25,673 nucleotides of DNA from SIG440 sp045631525. Lineage in GTDB: Bacteria; Bacillota; Clostridia; Monoglobales; Monoglobaceae. Under the pieces are notes generated by a model. That model was not told the origin of the DNA. It saw only the letters and a program-made list of their open reading frames with translations, and did no database searches. Position numbers and translations under genes: made by a program. Of the stretch, positions 1-8,292 are shown in pieces (the first letter of the stretch is position 1; each line of letters begins with the position of its first letter). Location of the stretch: positions 1 through 25,673 of the forward strand of contig JAZQUY010000027.1 in assembly GCA_045631525.1 (NCBI GenBank), read 5' to 3'.

Positions 1-199
1 AATTGTCGTAATACTGTACGTACTCGTACTTAATATTACCGCTTTTCTCACTGTGTACTTTTCAAACATCACGTCGCAACTCGCTTTTCTGCTCGGTCAC
101 ACACGTGACCATCGCTCTTTTTAGCGGTTGCTCCTTCTCCCAAAAAACCTTCGGGTTTTTCGGGAACCCTAACCGCTGCTCATCGCGAGTAGCTTATCT
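1..199 (-). other. Probable rRNA operon leader (5' part only)
   Basis: This stretch lies downstream, on the minus strand, of two tandem strong promoters and holds no convincing gene. It contains a long imperfect hairpin (123-177, outer arms AGCGGTT/AACCGCT, inner arms closing on a TTCG/CGAA tetraloop) and a second hairpin at 95-110 (GGTCAC/GTGACC). At 51-70, read on the minus strand, is a boxA-like TTTGAAAAGTACACAG, resembling the antitermination segment found before 16S and 23S genes in Firmicutes. No 16S sequence is visible, so the gene would begin beyond the left edge. The rRNA assignment is inference from promoter architecture and the boxA-like motif. A different stable RNA is possible. 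Confidence 0.6.
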
Positions 200-228
200 A
201 TACTATCACAACCAGAAGCTTTTGTCAA
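200..228 (-). promoter_or_regulatory. Downstream rRNA-type promoter (P2)
   Basis: On the minus strand, a -35 TTGACA (223-228) and a -10 TAGTAT (200-205) are separated by exactly 17 bases. It fires leftward into the hairpin-rich leader. Confidence 0.75.
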
Positions 229-291
229 CACTTTTTTTGAATTTTTCCAAATTATTTTGTATTGACGCCCTCTTCTTGGCGCAACTCATTT

Positions 292-320
292 ATATTACCA
301 CAACAACTTCCCATTGTCAA
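292..320 (-). promoter_or_regulatory. Upstream rRNA-type promoter (P1)
   Basis: On the minus strand, a -35 TTGACA (315-320) and a -10 TAATAT (292-297) are separated by 17 bases. It lies 92 bases upstream of P2 in the same direction. Tandem near-consensus promoters are typical of Firmicute rRNA operons. Confidence 0.75.
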
Positions 321-354
321 TACCTTTTTTCGATTTTTTTAAAGTTTTTTATAC

Positions 355-388
355 AAATTAAAACAGCGTATGGGAAATTCCCATACGC
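355..388 (-). terminator. Terminator of thrS
   Basis: A near-perfect 11-bp palindrome at 366-388 (arms GCGTATGGGAA and TTCCCATACGC) lies about 25 bases after the thrS stop. On the minus strand it is followed by a T-rich run. It separates thrS from the rRNA-type promoters. Confidence 0.75.
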
Positions 389-412
389 CATCATCTTTCT
401 TGCTGGAAAACC

Positions 413-2347
413 TTATATAACCTTATCCTCAACCTCTTTGCCAAGCATCGTTATAAACTCGTCAAGAGTCATTGTTCCAAGGTCGCCATTCTTTCGTGAA
501 CGGACTGAAACTGTACCCTCGTTCATTTCCTTTTCGCCTGCAATAATCATATAAGGAACTTTTTCAAGCTGAGTTTCACGAATCTTGTAACCAATCTTCT
601 CACTTCTGTCATCGAGTTCTATACGGAAGCCTTTTTCCTTAAGTGTTGCATAAAGCTTGTCTGCATAATCAAGATAGTTGTCCGAAATTGGCAAAATTTT
701 CACCTGTGTTGGCGCAAGCCAAGCCGGGAAAGCACCTGCATACTTCTCTATAAGAAGCGCAAGGGTTCTTTCATAACAACCGATTGAAGTTCTGTGGATG
801 ATATAAGGATTCTTTTTAGTTCCATCCTTATCTATATATTCCATACCGAATTTTTCAGCAAGCATCTGGTCAATCTGGATTGTAATAAGTGTATCTTCCT
901 TGCCAAATACATTCTTTATCTGAATATCAAGTTTTGGACCATAGAATGCCGCCTCACCAACTCCAACCTTGTAAGGAATTTCAAGGTGGTCAAGGATTTT
1001 TGCCATTGTATCCTGAGCTTCATTCCACTGTTCTTCTGTGCCGATATATTTTTCTTTATCAGCAGGATCCCACTGTGAAAATCTGTAAGAAACATCTTCA
1101 TAAAGGCCAAGGGTTTTGAGCATATAAATCGCCATTTCAAGACAGTTCTTGAATTCTTCTTCAAGCTGGTCAGGACGACACATAAGGTGGCCCTCCGAAA
1201 TGGTGAACTGTCTCACACGGATAAGTCCGTGCATTTCGCCGGATGCTTCGTTTCGGAAAAGGGTCGATGTTTCACCATACCTAAGTGGCAAATCACGATA
1301 GCTGCGCATTCTGTTTAAGTACGCCTGATACTGGAAAGGACAAGTCATAGGACGAAGAGCAAAAACCTCTTTATCGGTTTCCTCGTCACCCATAACGAAC
1401 ATTCCGTCCTTATAGTGATCCCAGTGTCCTGAAATCTTGTAAAGGTCGCTCTTTGCCATATACGGAGTTTTTGTTCTTACCCAGCCGTTTTTGTCCTCGT
1501 GGTCTTCAACAAATCTCTGGAGAATCTGAATAATCTTTGCACCCTTGGGAAGAAGAATCGGAAGTCCCTGACCGATTGAATCAACAGTAGTGAAAATCTC
1601 AAGTTCACGACCAAGCTTGTTGTGATCACGTTTCTTTGCTTCTTCAAGTCTTTCGATATATTCGTCAAGTTCCGCTTTTTTAGGGAATGCTGTACCATAA
1701 ATTCTGGTGAGCATTTTGTTGTTTTCGTTTCCTCTCCAGTATGCACCGGCGGTATACTGAAGCTTTATTACCTTGATTTTGCCCGTAGACAAAAGATGAG
1801 GACCTGCACAAAGGTCAGTGAAATCACCTTGTTTGTAAAAAGAAATGACAGCATCTTCAGGAAGGTCATTGATTAACTCAACCTTGTAAAGCTCGCCTTT
1901 TTCTGCCATAAGTTTGAGAGCCTCAGCTCTTGGAAGTTCAAAACGCTCTAAAGGTAAATCTTCCTTTATAATCTTTTTCATTTCGGTTTCGAGCTTTTCA
2001 AGGTCGTTGTTTGTAATAGGAGTCTCGAAATCAAAATCGTAATAGAAGCCGTCATCTATAGCCGGGCCGATTGCCAGTTTTGTATTTGGGAAAAGTCTTT
2101 TCACCGCCTGAGCTAAGATGTGAGATGTGGTATGGCGATAAGTTCGTCTTCCGTCCTCGTCATCAAATGTAAGAAAATTCACAGTGCAATCTTTTTCGGG
2201 TACAAAATCAAGTCCATAGACCTCTCCGTCCACAGTTGCAGCGAGAGCAGCTCTTGCAAGTCCTTCACTTATAGACTTTGCCACATCAAGAAGACTTGTG
2301 CCGTCTTCAAAAGCTTTTACATCGCCACGAAGTGTTATGTTTATCAT
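413..2347 (-). CDS. thrS: Threonine--tRNA ligase
   Basis: Cytoplasmic class II synthetase that charges tRNA-Thr; 644 residues, the usual length. Order: TGS domain (~1-60), editing/SAD domain with H72-x3-H76 and C180-x3-H184, catalytic core (~245-540) and C-terminal anticodon-binding domain. The catalytic zinc ligands appear to be C336, H387 and H519. Motif 2 reads LFRNEASGEMHGLIRVRQF and motif 3 GCYERTLALLIE. Both differ from the common bacterial form (RYE..SGALHGL..RGFTQDDAH and GS.ERFIG), so this is a divergent ThrRS subtype rather than a broken enzyme. The ATG at 2347 is preceded by AAAGGAG at 9-base spacing. It has its own promoter and terminator, but may also receive read-through from the upstream operon. 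Confidence 0.96.
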   Translation of the reverse strand: MINITLRGDVKAFEDGTSLLDVAKSISEGLARAALAATVDGEVYGLDFVPEKDCTVNFLTFDDEDGRRTYRHTTSHILAQAVKRLFPNTKLAIGPAIDDGFYYDFDFETPITNNDLEKLETEMKKIIKEDLPLERFELPRAEALKLMAEKGELYKVELINDLPEDAVISFYKQGDFTDLCAGPHLLSTGKIKVIKLQYTAGAYWRGNENNKMLTRIYGTAFPKKAELDEYIERLEEAKKRDHNKLGRELEIFTTVDSIGQGLPILLPKGAKIIQILQRFVEDHEDKNGWVRTKTPYMAKSDLYKISGHWDHYKDGMFVMGDEETDKEVFALRPMTCPFQYQAYLNRMRSYRDLPLRYGETSTLFRNEASGEMHGLIRVRQFTISEGHLMCRPDQLEEEFKNCLEMAIYMLKTLGLYEDVSYRFSQWDPADKEKYIGTEEQWNEAQDTMAKILDHLEIPYKVGVGEAAFYGPKLDIQIKNVFGKEDTLITIQIDQMLAEKFGMEYIDKDGTKKNPYIIHRTSIGCYERTLALLIEKYAGAFPAWLAPTQVKILPISDNYLDYADKLYATLKEKGFRIELDDRSEKIGYKIRETQLEKVPYMIIAGEKEMNEGTVSVRSRKNGDLGTMTLDEFITMLGKEVEDKVI

Positions 2348-2380
2348 AGCAATCCGCTCCTTTCTTTATTTTTTCCAACT

Positions 2381-2398
2381 TGCCGCACTGTTGCGGCA
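2381..2398 (-). promoter_or_regulatory. Hairpin in thrS leader
   Basis: A 6-bp perfect stem TGCCGC/GCGGCA with a 6-base loop lies in the ~70-base leader, 34 bases before the start codon. No T-run follows it, so it is not an obvious terminator. There is no T-box (no AGGGTGGNACCGCG-like element and too little room). A role in thrS control is possible but unproven. Confidence 0.4.
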
Positions 2399-2425
2399 TC
2401 GGGTTGCTTTTTAAATTTAAATTAT

Positions 2426-2454
2426 ATTTTATCGCATTTTTTTGAAAATTGCAA
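2426..2454 (-). promoter_or_regulatory. Promoter of thrS
   Basis: On the minus strand, -35 TTGCAA (2449-2454) and -10 TAAAAT (2426-2431) are separated by 17 bases, giving a leader of about 70 bases. Confidence 0.65.
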
Positions 2455-2477
2455 GTAAAATCCAGAATTTTGCAACT

Positions 2478-3953
2478 TTATTTAAAATATTTTTGAATTA
2501 TGCCACTTAACTCCGCTTTATTCTCTATTTCATCAAAATCCAGAGGCAAATCGCTTATCAAAATTAAGCCATCACTGTAAAGCACATCCTTGCCAAGAGC
2601 ATCCACGCAAGCTCTCAGGGGCAGGAAAGTCCTTTCATTTTCAAGAACTGGTGCAACATCTATTGCCACGGTTTTCCCATTAACATTTATTTCTCTTTTT
2701 CCTATTGTCAAAGATATTTTTCTGTCTTCAAACACTATATTAACAGTTTGAGTTTCGTCAATCCATTCAACTTTCCCGCCATTATTTTCGCTAATAAATC
2801 TGACAGGTACATATAAACGGTCATCCTCAACAAAAACTGAAACATCCGAATTATTTGCATCCAACAGTTTTTCTGTTCCCGCTACATAAGCTTTGTTGCT
2901 ACCCACAAATAAGGCTGTAAAATCAGCGATATCAATTAAATCAGACTTGTCATCATTAACCTTTTCCATATCAGTTGGTGTTTCTTTGATTGCACCGTTC
3001 AAACCATAAAATCTCTCAATTTCACGTATTTTTTCTTCTGTTTGAGAGTGGTCATCAAACTCTGATGTACTGCTGTCTATTATATCTTGTAATAACGCAA
3101 TGTAACTCTCTGGCGTCACATCATCCATCAGTTCGATTATAGTAACACTCCAGGATTGAACTTTAATAAATGTTTTTATAACATCTTCAAAAGAAAGGTT
3201 GTTACCCACGGCAATGCTCTTGCCTTGATACATATCCATAGGGTTGGTTATTCCCAGACTTTTGCAAAATTCGATTTCTTCATCCGATATACCACTTTGT
3301 TTTTTATGTCTTGTACGCACTTGCTCCCTGCTCGTCTCTGCTTGCACAACCGACTCTTCTATTCTTTTTGTATCAGCATTTTTAAAAATCTTCAGCAACT
3401 GTCCCCTATATTCTTCCGTTGTCATATTTCTATAGACGAATTCATTCATCAGTTTTGATTCGGCTTCATCTTCTTTTTTCCTCTCTTCAATAATGTCTCC
3501 AATAGTTCTGCCTGTTTTTATTTCTGTCCATGCATATTCGTAATTTATACTATAAATATTTAATTTGCTGACAAATTGGTCACGTTCCCGCTCTGTCCAT
3601 CCTTTATCTTTCATCTCTTCAAAAATATAATCAGGAACTTTATCCAATGTTTCTTGCCATAGTTTTTTGCCCAACATATAGCTTTCATACTTTTTTTCAT
3701 CAACCTTATAATATTCTCTTACTTTTTTCCAGTCGCCAAGTTCTTCATATTTCTTAACAATGTACCCACTTGCTTTTACATCAGAAAGAATTTGTATAGC
3801 TTTCAACTCCATAATATCTTGCTCAGTGTATCCACGTTGTTTGATAAGCATACTCTCATAAGTATCACCGTTAACGCCAGCTAAACTATATATAGTCATT
3901 GTATTTACCATAACAAACAATGCCATAATAATCGCACATATTTTTCTTTTCAT
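2478..3953 (-). CDS. Secreted stalk-domain (copper amine oxidase N-like) protein
   Basis: 491 residues from ATG 3953, chosen over the in-frame ATG at 3977 because AAAGGGG sits 8 bases before it and the protein then starts with a clean signal peptide (MKRK, then a hydrophobic stretch). The last ~130 residues match the stalk/copper amine oxidase N-terminal-like domain: repeated beta units with a DDRLYVPVRFISE-type motif followed by a FLPLRACVDALG-type motif. Such domains occur in exported Clostridia proteins and are thought to be structural or wall-associated. The ~330-residue middle is charged and helical, with three degenerate motifs of the form G-(Y/W/I)-(T/S)-(E/D). It follows ispA by 37 bases in the same operon. 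Specific function unknown. Confidence 0.75.
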   Translation of the reverse strand: MKRKICAIIMALFVMVNTMTIYSLAGVNGDTYESMLIKQRGYTEQDIMELKAIQILSDVKASGYIVKKYEELGDWKKVREYYKVDEKKYESYMLGKKLWQETLDKVPDYIFEEMKDKGWTERERDQFVSKLNIYSINYEYAWTEIKTGRTIGDIIEERKKEDEAESKLMNEFVYRNMTTEEYRGQLLKIFKNADTKRIEESVVQAETSREQVRTRHKKQSGISDEEIEFCKSLGITNPMDMYQGKSIAVGNNLSFEDVIKTFIKVQSWSVTIIELMDDVTPESYIALLQDIIDSSTSEFDDHSQTEEKIREIERFYGLNGAIKETPTDMEKVNDDKSDLIDIADFTALFVGSNKAYVAGTEKLLDANNSDVSVFVEDDRLYVPVRFISENNGGKVEWIDETQTVNIVFEDRKISLTIGKREINVNGKTVAIDVAPVLENERTFLPLRACVDALGKDVLYSDGLILISDLPLDFDEIENKAELSGIIQKYFK

Positions 3954-3990
3954 AGTAAGGTCCCCTTTCTTAGTCATCGCCTATCATTAC

Positions 3991-4884
3991 TTAACTTTTT
4001 CTACCCATAAGCCTCTGTGCAAGTTCCTTTAAGAAATCTGCTTTGTCGCCAAAAGCATCAAGCTCCTTAACCGCCTCGCTTGTCAAAGCACTTGCTTTTT
4101 CCCGTGCAGCATCAATACCCAAAAGCGTAACATAAGTTGTTTTCTCATTTTCAGCATCACTGCCTATGGGCTTGCCGAGAACACTCTCCTCCCCCTCACA
4201 ATCAAGAATATCATCCTGAATTTGAAAAGCAAGACCAAGCTTCTCAGCAAATTCTGTAACTGCTTTTATCTCATCTTCACTGGCATCAGCCGCCAAGGCA
4301 CCCAAAAGTACCGAAACCCTGATAAGTGCCCCTGTCTTTCTTTGGTGCAGATAATTGAGAGTTTCTTCGCTAACGTCCGTTTTGCCCTCACATTCAAGGT
4401 CAACAACCTGACCGCCAATCATACCATCGCATCCTGCCGCTTTTGAAAGCTCAAAAACTGCCCTCAAAACAATCTCGAGCTTCACTCTTTTATATGCAGA
4501 AAAATCAGCAAGGTGTTCAAACGCAAATGTCAAAAGTCCATCCCCTGCCAAAAGAGCATTCGCCTCGCCAAACTTTTTGTGACAGGTGGGCATGCCACGG
4601 CGTAAATCATCATTGTCCATACAAGGAAGGTCATCGTGAATGAGGGAATATGTATGTATGCATTCGGCTGCGATGCCAAACCTGAGTGCATCGTCCGTGC
4701 ATCCCCCAAGCATATCACAAACTGCAAGGCTCAGCATAGGGCGAAGTCTTTTTCCCCCTGCCGTAATGCTGTATGCCATTGCATCATAAACAACTTTTTG
4801 AAGACAGTCCTTTTCTTTAAACTCATTGTTTAGACCGTCATTTATCATTTTGGTATAAAGGCTGAATTTTTCTTCAAACGTCAT
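3991..4884 (-). CDS. ispA: Polyprenyl (farnesyl) diphosphate synthase
   Basis: Condenses DMAPP/GPP with IPP to make C15 (possibly C20) isoprenoid diphosphates for undecaprenyl and quinone-type lipids. The first aspartate-rich motif is HDDLPCMDNDDLRRG, the bacterial DDx4D form. The second is QIQDDILD. GGKRLRP near the N-terminus binds diphosphate. 297 residues from ATG 4884, where AGAGG has proper spacing; a GTG three codons upstream sits inside the ribosome site and is less likely. It begins 14 bases after the xseB stop, within the xseA-xseB-ispA order typical of Firmicutes. Chain length cannot be set with certainty from motifs alone. Confidence 0.93.
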   Translation of the reverse strand: MTFEEKFSLYTKMINDGLNNEFKEKDCLQKVVYDAMAYSITAGGKRLRPMLSLAVCDMLGGCTDDALRFGIAAECIHTYSLIHDDLPCMDNDDLRRGMPTCHKKFGEANALLAGDGLLTFAFEHLADFSAYKRVKLEIVLRAVFELSKAAGCDGMIGGQVVDLECEGKTDVSEETLNYLHQRKTGALIRVSVLLGALAADASEDEIKAVTEFAEKLGLAFQIQDDILDCEGEESVLGKPIGSDAENEKTTYVTLLGIDAAREKASALTSEAVKELDAFGDKADFLKELAQRLMGRKS

Positions 4885-4898
4885 GTTTTTCACCTCTG

Positions 4899-5135
4899 CT
4901 ACTGGGCTTCAAAGGGCTTTTCTTCCATTTCGCCATCAGCATTTTTCATAAGTACAGATATTTTCTGTTCAGCATTTTTAAGCTGTGCAGAACATTCCTT
5001 CGCCCTGCCTATGCCCTCGGAAAACAGCTCAAGCATCTGGTCAAGAGAAACCTCTCCACCCTCAAGCTTTTGGATTATTTTTTCAAGTTCTTTGATGTTT
5101 TCTTCAAAACTTATTTCATTCTTCTTGGCTGACAT
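4899..5135 (-). CDS. xseB: Exodeoxyribonuclease VII small subunit
   Basis: 78 residues with the family signature: SFEENIKELEKIIQKLEGGE, then LDQMLELFSEGI, forming a two-helix coiled-coil that packs on XseA. Exonuclease VII degrades single-stranded DNA from either end in repair. The ATG is preceded by AAGGGGG at ~7 bases. The gene begins 12 bases after xseA, as is usual for this pair. Confidence 0.95.
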   Translation of the reverse strand: MSAKKNEISFEENIKELEKIIQKLEGGEVSLDQMLELFSEGIGRAKECSAQLKNAEQKISVLMKNADGEMEEKPFEAQ

Positions 5136-5147
5136 ATTTTTGCCCCC

Positions 5148-6341
5148 TTATTTTACAATAGTATTTATTTCACCGTCACTTACTCTCACCGTCATGCTGT
5201 CCCCTGATTTTACCTGATTCGTGCTTTTTACCACTGCACCCGAAGAGTCCTTTGCCACCGCATAGCCACGGCCGAGAGTCCCCAGCGGGCTGAGTCCATC
5301 AAGCTTTGATGCCGCAAGGCTTAGAAGCTGTTGTTTTTCACTGAAGACACCCTTTGCTGCATTTTCAAACATTTTTGAAAGGTGGTCAAGGTATATCCAC
5401 TTTTCATTTATTTTTGACAGCGGATCACGGAGTATCTGCTTGTCGGTATACATTTTAAGAAAGAGCCGCCTGTTTTCAAGGATTTTCCTTGATGCCGCCT
5501 TGATTCTTCCTTTGGCGTTTTCAAATCTATCAAACAGCTCCTCTGCTGACGGGACAGCAAGTTCCGCCGCAGCCGATGGGGTTGGTGCTCTCAAATCCGC
5601 CACAAAGTCCGCAATGGTAAAATCCGTTTCGTGGCCAACTGCAGAAATGATTGGGATTTCGCTTTCAAAAATTGTCCTTGCGACAATTTCCTCATTGAAT
5701 GCCCAAAGGTCTTCAATGGAGCCGCCTCCTCTGCCCACAATAATTACATCACAATTCTTTGCATCGTTAAAATACTTTATGCCGTCACTTATGCTTTTTG
5801 CCGCACCATCGCCCTGAACAAGTGCAGGATAAAGACAAATATCCGCCGCCTTGTAGCGTCTTGACAAAATATTTATTATATCTCTTACCGCCGCACCAGT
5901 GGGAGCTGTAACAACACCCACGCATTCGGGGAAACGCGGGATTTCTTTTTTGCAAGCAACATCAAAAAGTCCCTCACTTTGAAGCTTTGCTTTCAGCTTT
6001 TCAAACTGTTCGTGGAGATTTCCCTTTCCGTCAGGGATCATAGAATTTATATAAAGCTGATACTGTCCGTCACGTTCATAAACACCAATTCTGCCCTCTG
6101 CCACGACCTGCATACCGTTTTCGGGTTTAAAATCAAGACCATATGCCGCATTTTTGAACATAACTGCACGGAGCGTACCTGTTTCGTCTTTTAAGGACAT
6201 ATAAAGATGTCCCGACGAGTGACTTTTGAAATTTGAAATTTCACCTTTTATTTTTATATTTGAAAGCAGCGGAACCTGACCAAGCAAATCCTTGATAAAA
6301 AGATTCAGCTGTCCAACAGTCATAATAATTTTTTCATACAT
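5148..6341 (-). CDS. xseA: Exodeoxyribonuclease VII large subunit
   Basis: 397 residues. Start ATG 6341 has AAGGTG 6 bases upstream; the open frame extends to 6398 but that part overlaps the end of the preceding gene. An N-terminal OB-fold (~1-100, with ISNFKSHSSGHLYMSLKD) binds ssDNA. The catalytic region carries PTGAAVRDI, IIVGRGGGSIEDLWAFN and SAVGHETDFTIADFVADLRA. A helical region follows, with the short C-terminal GRGYA segment. Works with XseB in ssDNA degradation. It starts 4 bases after the TsaD-like gene, showing translational coupling. Confidence 0.95.
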   Translation of the reverse strand: MYEKIIMTVGQLNLFIKDLLGQVPLLSNIKIKGEISNFKSHSSGHLYMSLKDETGTLRAVMFKNAAYGLDFKPENGMQVVAEGRIGVYERDGQYQLYINSMIPDGKGNLHEQFEKLKAKLQSEGLFDVACKKEIPRFPECVGVVTAPTGAAVRDIINILSRRYKAADICLYPALVQGDGAAKSISDGIKYFNDAKNCDVIIVGRGGGSIEDLWAFNEEIVARTIFESEIPIISAVGHETDFTIADFVADLRAPTPSAAAELAVPSAEELFDRFENAKGRIKAASRKILENRRLFLKMYTDKQILRDPLSKINEKWIYLDHLSKMFENAAKGVFSEKQQLLSLAASKLDGLSPLGTLGRGYAVAKDSSGAVVKSTNQVKSGDSMTVRVSDGEINTIVK

Positions 6342-6345
6342 AATA

Positions 6346-7299
6346 TCACCTTGAAACTGGATTTCTCCTTGCCCCGATTTCACATACCCCAACAGCATTG
6401 TCAGTACTGAATTCCGCCTCGGCGAAATATACCTTTGGCATATCCGAAAATTCGTTCCGCAAAAACTTTGACGATGAAACTCCGCCCACCATCAAAACAT
6501 TTTTTATACCATACTTTTCTTTTGCAAACTCCACAGACTTTCGTATAGACACCGAAATGCATTTCATAAAGTGGTATGCAATTTTTTCTTTATCCTCACC
6601 GTTTTCAAAGAGACGTCTGTACCTTGTTTCTTCCCCTGAAAAGTTTATGTAGGCATCATTTACACAAGTCTTTACTCTTTCCTGCTTTCCGCTGTAATTC
6701 ACAGCTGAATAGTCAACGTATTTTCCGCAAGGAAAGTCAAACCCAAGCTTTACACCTATGCGGTCGATAAACTGCCCTGCAGGTAAATCACGTGTTCCGC
6801 CTACTATCTCACAATCAAAACCATTTTCTGTTTTTTTTGCAAGCAACAGCTCGGTTGTTCCACCTGACAAATGATAAACCAAAAACGGCTCATCCATAAT
6901 ATCATACTTTTTGCAGGAATATATTGCTGCCATGATATGTCCGTCCTGATGTGATGTTTCAATATACTTTGCATCAAGAACACTTGCAATAGATTTTGCA
7001 AAAGACTGGCCCGCCAAGAACACCGGCATATAAGAGCCTTGGGTACTCCTGGGGTGCGAGCTGACGGCAACTGTTACATCATCAAATTCACGAATTTTCA
7101 CCAACTTCCCAAGCTCTTCAAAAAGCAAAGGAAGGTTTTTAACATGCTGAAAGAGAGCGTCGGACTGTCTGAGTCCGCATTCGCCCTCCTTCACATCAAG
7201 CATTTTCTTAAAATGAAACATTTTGCCACCGCACTTTGCAGCAACAGAGGTAGTATAACAACTGGTATCAATGCCGATAACCAATCTCTTATCTTCCAT
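6346..7299 (-). CDS. TsaD/Kae1-family paralogue (peptidase M22-like)
   Basis: 317 residues in the ASKHA ATPase fold. It shows IGIDTSCYTTS near the N-terminus, metal ligands H117 and H121 (SHQDGHI), a nucleotide loop HLSGGTTELLLA (TsaD proper has VSGGHTQL), GTRDLPAGQFIDRIG, and the C-terminal pair GGVSSSKFLR and FSTDNAVG, whose Asp would be the third metal ligand. TsaD makes the t6A modification of ANN-decoding tRNAs. This protein is shorter and lacks the standard VSGGHT motif, so I call it a paralogue rather than tsaD itself. Its start codon overlaps the nusB stop (TAATG). Role unknown. Confidence 0.8.
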   Translation of the reverse strand: MEDKRLVIGIDTSCYTTSVAAKCGGKMFHFKKMLDVKEGECGLRQSDALFQHVKNLPLLFEELGKLVKIREFDDVTVAVSSHPRSTQGSYMPVFLAGQSFAKSIASVLDAKYIETSHQDGHIMAAIYSCKKYDIMDEPFLVYHLSGGTTELLLAKKTENGFDCEIVGGTRDLPAGQFIDRIGVKLGFDFPCGKYVDYSAVNYSGKQERVKTCVNDAYINFSGEETRYRRLFENGEDKEKIAYHFMKCISVSIRKSVEFAKEKYGIKNVLMVGGVSSSKFLRNEFSDMPKVYFAEAEFSTDNAVGVCEIGARRNPVSR

Positions 7300-7700
7300 T
7301 ATGACACCTGCACTTTGCCGATTTTACCAAGAATTCCGTTCACAAAAGGTGCCGCTTCCTCGCCGTCATATTTTTTAGCAAGGCCCACCGCTTCGTTCAC
7401 TGTAACGGCATTTGGAATATCCGGGCAAAACAAAAGCTCATAGACCGCAAGTCTTAAAACCGCAAGGCTCACACAAGAAAGCCGTTCAACATTCCAGTCT
7501 TTTGCCGCTTCGTCAATCCTTTGGTCAATTTCAGCAATATTCTCCTTTGTGCCAAGGACAACCGATTTTATATAATCCAGCTGCTCTCCCGGCTTATATT
7601 CATCAATAAAATTTTCAAGTATCGCTTCAATCTCAGCCGGCTGAAATCTATATTGAAAAATCAGCACAAATGCATACTCTCTAGCTTTCGTTCTGTTCAT
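7299..7700 (-). CDS. nusB: Transcription antitermination protein NusB
   Basis: 133 residues, all-helical, the family's normal length. The N-terminal TKAREYAFVLIFQYRF and the C-terminal VLRLAVYELLFCPDIPNAVTVNEAVGLAKKYD are hallmark NusB sequences. It binds boxA RNA with NusE/S10 and supports rRNA antitermination. ATG 7700 is preceded by GAGG. The gene follows the Asp23-family gene by 37 bases. Confidence 0.95.
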   Translation of the reverse strand: MNRTKAREYAFVLIFQYRFQPAEIEAILENFIDEYKPGEQLDYIKSVVLGTKENIAEIDQRIDEAAKDWNVERLSCVSLAVLRLAVYELLFCPDIPNAVTVNEAVGLAKKYDGEEAAPFVNGILGKIGKVQVS

Positions 7701-7737
7701 AGTTTACCTCAATCCCTGATTCTTTTGTAAATTTTGT

Positions 7738-8178
7738 TTATTCCTCGGTTGTTTCCTCTGCCATCTCCTGAACAGGCTCTTCGGAGGGTTCCTCTTTCTT
7801 CACGGTGTTAACACCCTCAATATTCACATTTACAGCCACAACATTAAGTCCTGTCATAGCTTCAACCTCGTTTTTAGTCTTTTCCTGAATCTCCCATGCA
7901 ACATCAGGAATTTTGACACCATATTCAACAATCACAAACATATCGATTTTTACCTCGCGGTCAGTGATTGCAACTTTAACACCCTTTGAAGGATTTTTCT
8001 TTCCCAGAAGTTCTGCAAATCCACCAGTTATTGAGCCGAACATCCCCGCAACACCATCAATGCTTTTTGCAGCAATGGATGCGATTGTCGCCACAACATC
8101 ATTTGAAATGCAGACATTCCCGTCCCTATCAATAGTCGTATTTATGTTTGTTTCTTCAACTGCCATAATATCTACCAT
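7738..8178 (-). CDS. Asp23/Gls24 family envelope stress protein
   Basis: 146 residues. The core has G-x-V-x-ISNDVVATIASIAAKSIDGVAGM, then GVKVAITDREVKIDMFVIVEYGVKIPDVAWEIQ, then TGLNVVAVNVNIEGV, the Asp23 domain in order. An acidic Glu-rich tail ends the protein. Members associate with the membrane and envelope homeostasis in Firmicutes and often head the nusB operon, as here. Two starts are possible: ATG 8178 (GAGGG 9 bases upstream) or ATG 8166. The first is kept. Confidence 0.9.
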   Translation of the reverse strand: MVDIMAVEETNINTTIDRDGNVCISNDVVATIASIAAKSIDGVAGMFGSITGGFAELLGKKNPSKGVKVAITDREVKIDMFVIVEYGVKIPDVAWEIQEKTKNEVEAMTGLNVVAVNVNIEGVNTVKKEEPSEEPVQEMAEETTEE

Positions 8179-8225
8179 ACCTTTCCGCCCTCACAAAGTC
8201 TGGGGGCAAGTGTTAGCTTTATTTG

Positions 8226-8254
8226 ATTATATCACATTATATAGAGTTTTACAA
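8226..8254 (-). promoter_or_regulatory. Promoter of the asp23-nusB-xse-ispA operon
   Basis: On the minus strand, -35 TTGTAA (8249-8254), 17-base spacer, perfect -10 TATAAT (8226-8231), ~45 bases before the first gene. Confidence 0.75.
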
Positions 8255-8292
8255 TTATTTTTTTTGATAATTTTAATTATATTTATTCTTCC

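Noticed and set aside
105..554. Plus-strand 149-codon open frame across the promoter region
   Set aside because: It crosses the tandem promoters, the thrS terminator and the thrS 3' end, has no ribosome site, and its composition is that of antisense DNA.
2348..2477. T-box riboswitch before thrS
   Set aside because: The leader from the promoter is only ~70 bases and has no T-box consensus or antiterminator pair.
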